DNA of 64,000 bases from Deltaproteobacteria bacterium (GTDB lineage: Bacteria > Desulfobacterota > Desulfobacteria > Desulfobacterales > Desulfatirhabdiaceae). The notes under the pieces were generated by a model. The model saw only the letters and a program-made list of their open reading frames with translations, was not told where the DNA came from and did not search any database. Both the position numbers and the translations under genes were made by a program. Below, piece after piece: positions 62,662-64,000 of the stretch. The stretch is taken from contig JACRBZ010000010.1 of assembly GCA_016219185.1 (NCBI GenBank), positions 1 through 64,000 on the forward strand, written 5' to 3'. Positions within the stretch are counted from its first letter, which is position 1. Each line of letters starts with the position of its first letter.

Positions 62662-63604
62662 TCTCTTTTGCTCCCCCCAGCAGGCAGTAAATGCCGTTTC
62701 TGCCGTACAGAACCACCAGAATCAAGAGCGGCCCGAGAATGACCATCCAGTGTTCCGTATAGTTGGACAGAACTTCCTCGGCCAGGAGCAGCGCCACGGC
62801 GCCAAATATGGGCCCGGCCAGGCTCTTCATGCCGCCGAGAATCACCATTACAAGAACTTCGGCGGATTGCTTCCAGTGCATGAGCGCCGGACCCACATAC
62901 AGACTTTGATTGGCCATGAGGGCCCCGGCCAGCCCGGCAATGCCGGCGGCAAGGACGAAACAGACCAGCTTATAACGAAACGTGGGAAATCCGAGCAAGC
63001 GCATCCGGCGTTCATTGTCGCGGATACCCTGAATCGCCATGCCGAAACGAGAATGGACAATACGATGGCCTGCAAAAAAGATCAGAATCAGGATGACCAG
63101 AACCAGATAGTAAAAGCTGGTGTGCCGGCTGATGTCCAGAAGACCCGCCAGGGAGCTTCTAGTAGGAAGGGTCATGCCGTCGCTGCCACCGTAACCCTTC
63201 AGGCTGATAAAGCAGTAATAGAGCATCTGGGCAAAGGCCAGGGTAATCATGATAAATGAGACGCCGCGGGTACGAAGGCTGATCGCGCCGATAACAAGTG
63301 CAATCAGCATGGAAACCAGCATGGCCAGGGGCCAGGACAAAAACGCACTCTGAGTCCCCCCACCCCAAAGCGATAGAATTCCCACGGTATAGGCGCCAAC
63401 GCCTAAAAACGCGGCATGTCCCAGGCTGACCATGCCGCCGTAGCCAAGAATCAGATCCAGGCTGAGGGCGGCCATCGCATAGATCATGATCCGCGTAAAC
63501 AAACGCGTGTAAAATATATCCCCAAAGAGGGGAATTACAGCCAGAGCCGCCAGCAACAAAAAAAGAGCGGCGCGGCGAGGATTGAAATGTCCGGAATCAG
63601 CCAT
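62654..63604 (-). CDS. livM: Branched-chain amino acid ABC transporter permease LivM
   Basis: 316-residue inner-membrane permease with about eight to nine hydrophobic helices, including the family segment LDLILGYGGMVSLGHAAFLGVG-type motif and a cytoplasmic loop GIRDNERRMRLLGFPTFRYK that contacts the ATPases. It has 8-bp overlaps with livH and livG. Confidence 0.93.
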   Translation of the reverse strand: MADSGHFNPRRAALFLLLAALAVIPLFGDIFYTRLFTRIMIYAMAALSLDLILGYGGMVSLGHAAFLGVGAYTVGILSLWGGGTQSAFLSWPLAMLVSMLIALVIGAISLRTRGVSFIMITLAFAQMLYYCFISLKGYGGSDGMTLPTRSSLAGLLDISRHTSFYYLVLVILILIFFAGHRIVHSRFGMAIQGIRDNERRMRLLGFPTFRYKLVCFVLAAGIAGLAGALMANQSLYVGPALMHWKQSAEVLVMVILGGMKSLAGPIFGAVALLLAEEVLSNYTEHWMVILGPLLILVVLYGRNGIYCLLGGAKENG

Positions 63605-64000
63605 TTGCGGGAAACAACCCTTGCGGACGCCGGCATAAAATTGCGGCCATCAGCAGATAAATCACCATGGAGGCCAGGGCCGGGGGAAGCAAGATGCGGC
63701 CGAACGTATCAGCAACCCCGACCATGATGGAAGCCAGCAACGCGCCGCGGATCGACCCGAGTCCGCCGATAACGATCACCACCAGTGCCAGGATGAGAAC
63801 CGAATCCCCCATGCCGGACTCTATGGAAAGGATGGGACCTGCCATCATTCCGGCCAGACCCGCCAGGGCCGAGCCGATCCCGAACAACACCGTGTACAGC
63901 AGTTTGATATTGACCCCGAGGGCCCCGACCATTTCGCGGTGGCTGGCACCTGCCCGGATGAGCATGCCCAGACGGGTTTTCATGATTAATACATATAAAA
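63597..64000 (-). CDS. livH: Branched-chain amino acid ABC transporter permease LivH (partial)
   Basis: C-terminal ~134 codons of LivH. The frame stays open to base 64000, and the residues before the internal ATG at 63983 (LYVLI) continue the family pattern, so the gene starts beyond the window. TRLGMLIRAGASHREMVGAL is the permease loop for ATPase contact, and VIVIGGLGSIRGALLASIMVG is typical. The binding protein gene (livK) is not in the window. Confidence 0.92.
   Translation of the reverse strand, partial: LYVLIMKTRLGMLIRAGASHREMVGALGVNIKLLYTVLFGIGSALAGLAGMMAGPILSIESGMGDSVLILALVVIVIGGLGSIRGALLASIMVGVADTFGRILLPPALASMVIYLLMAAILCRRPQGLFPANG

Overview
The window looks like a chromosomal stretch of a strictly anaerobic, motile deltaproteobacterium, most likely a sulfate reducer of the Desulfobacterales. 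The basis is the combination of a Ni-Fe-S carbon monoxide dehydrogenase (cooS) beside formate-tetrahydrofolate ligase (fhs), both enzymes of the Wood-Ljungdahl pathway, together with acyl-CoA degradation genes, several chemoreceptors, a sigma-54 activator and many PAS-type signalling proteins. This placement is inferred from gene content; no rRNA or tRNA gene lies in the window.

Layout. 1-13 kb: a chemoreceptor (cut by the left edge), Mn-type superoxide dismutase, phosphoglucomutase and pyruvate kinase, a DUF3300/DUF2950 envelope pair, an alpha/beta hydrolase, an outer-membrane protein, and a second chemoreceptor behind a periplasmic Cache protein and a sigma-28-type promoter. 13-22 kb: helicase HrpB, a CoA-disulfide-reductase-like flavoprotein, malate dehydrogenase, lysine 2,3-aminomutase and UvrC. 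22-31 kb: an acyl-CoA dehydrogenase / enoyl-CoA hydratase / HMG-CoA-lyase-like cluster under a TetR-type operator, a DUF6125 protein, a pyruvoyl arginine decarboxylase plus agmatinase (arginine to putrescine), a response regulator and a B12-binding radical SAM protein. 31-37 kb: fhs and cooS diverge from a shared region with a strong promoter and a Fur-like box; a sigma-54 activator with a cysteine-rich PAS domain follows. 37-41.5 kb: a CBM48 protein and a 1429-residue glycogen debranching enzyme.

41.5-44.2 kb is a decayed defence locus: the 3' end of hsdM, an intact KilA-N gene, a short HEPN-like 5' fragment fused to the 3' part of hsdR (which carries a frameshift), and a rhuM gene with an internal deletion. 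hsdS is gone. Beyond it lie an EamA transporter, an unrecognised secreted protein, a sugar dehydrogenase, a chemoreceptor-like/EAL gene pair preceded by a sigma-54-type promoter, and small envelope genes (TPR, SHOCT lipoprotein, YidD, TPR membrane protein, lipase-like lipoprotein). Three copies of a ~75-bp intergenic repeat are scattered through 51.6-56.4 kb. The right end holds a TAXI binding protein fused translationally to a hybrid histidine kinase, a small protein with three zinc-finger-like modules, and a livHMGF branched-chain amino acid transporter that runs off the right edge.

Most interesting points: the TAXI/kinase pair without a TRAP permease; the receptor/EAL pair sharing a C-terminal cytoplasmic sensor-like module; the three-copy repeat; the cooS promoter with a Fur-like box; the HMG-CoA-lyase homologue without the family's catalytic cysteine; and the R-M graveyard. 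None of these is proven novel from sequence alone.
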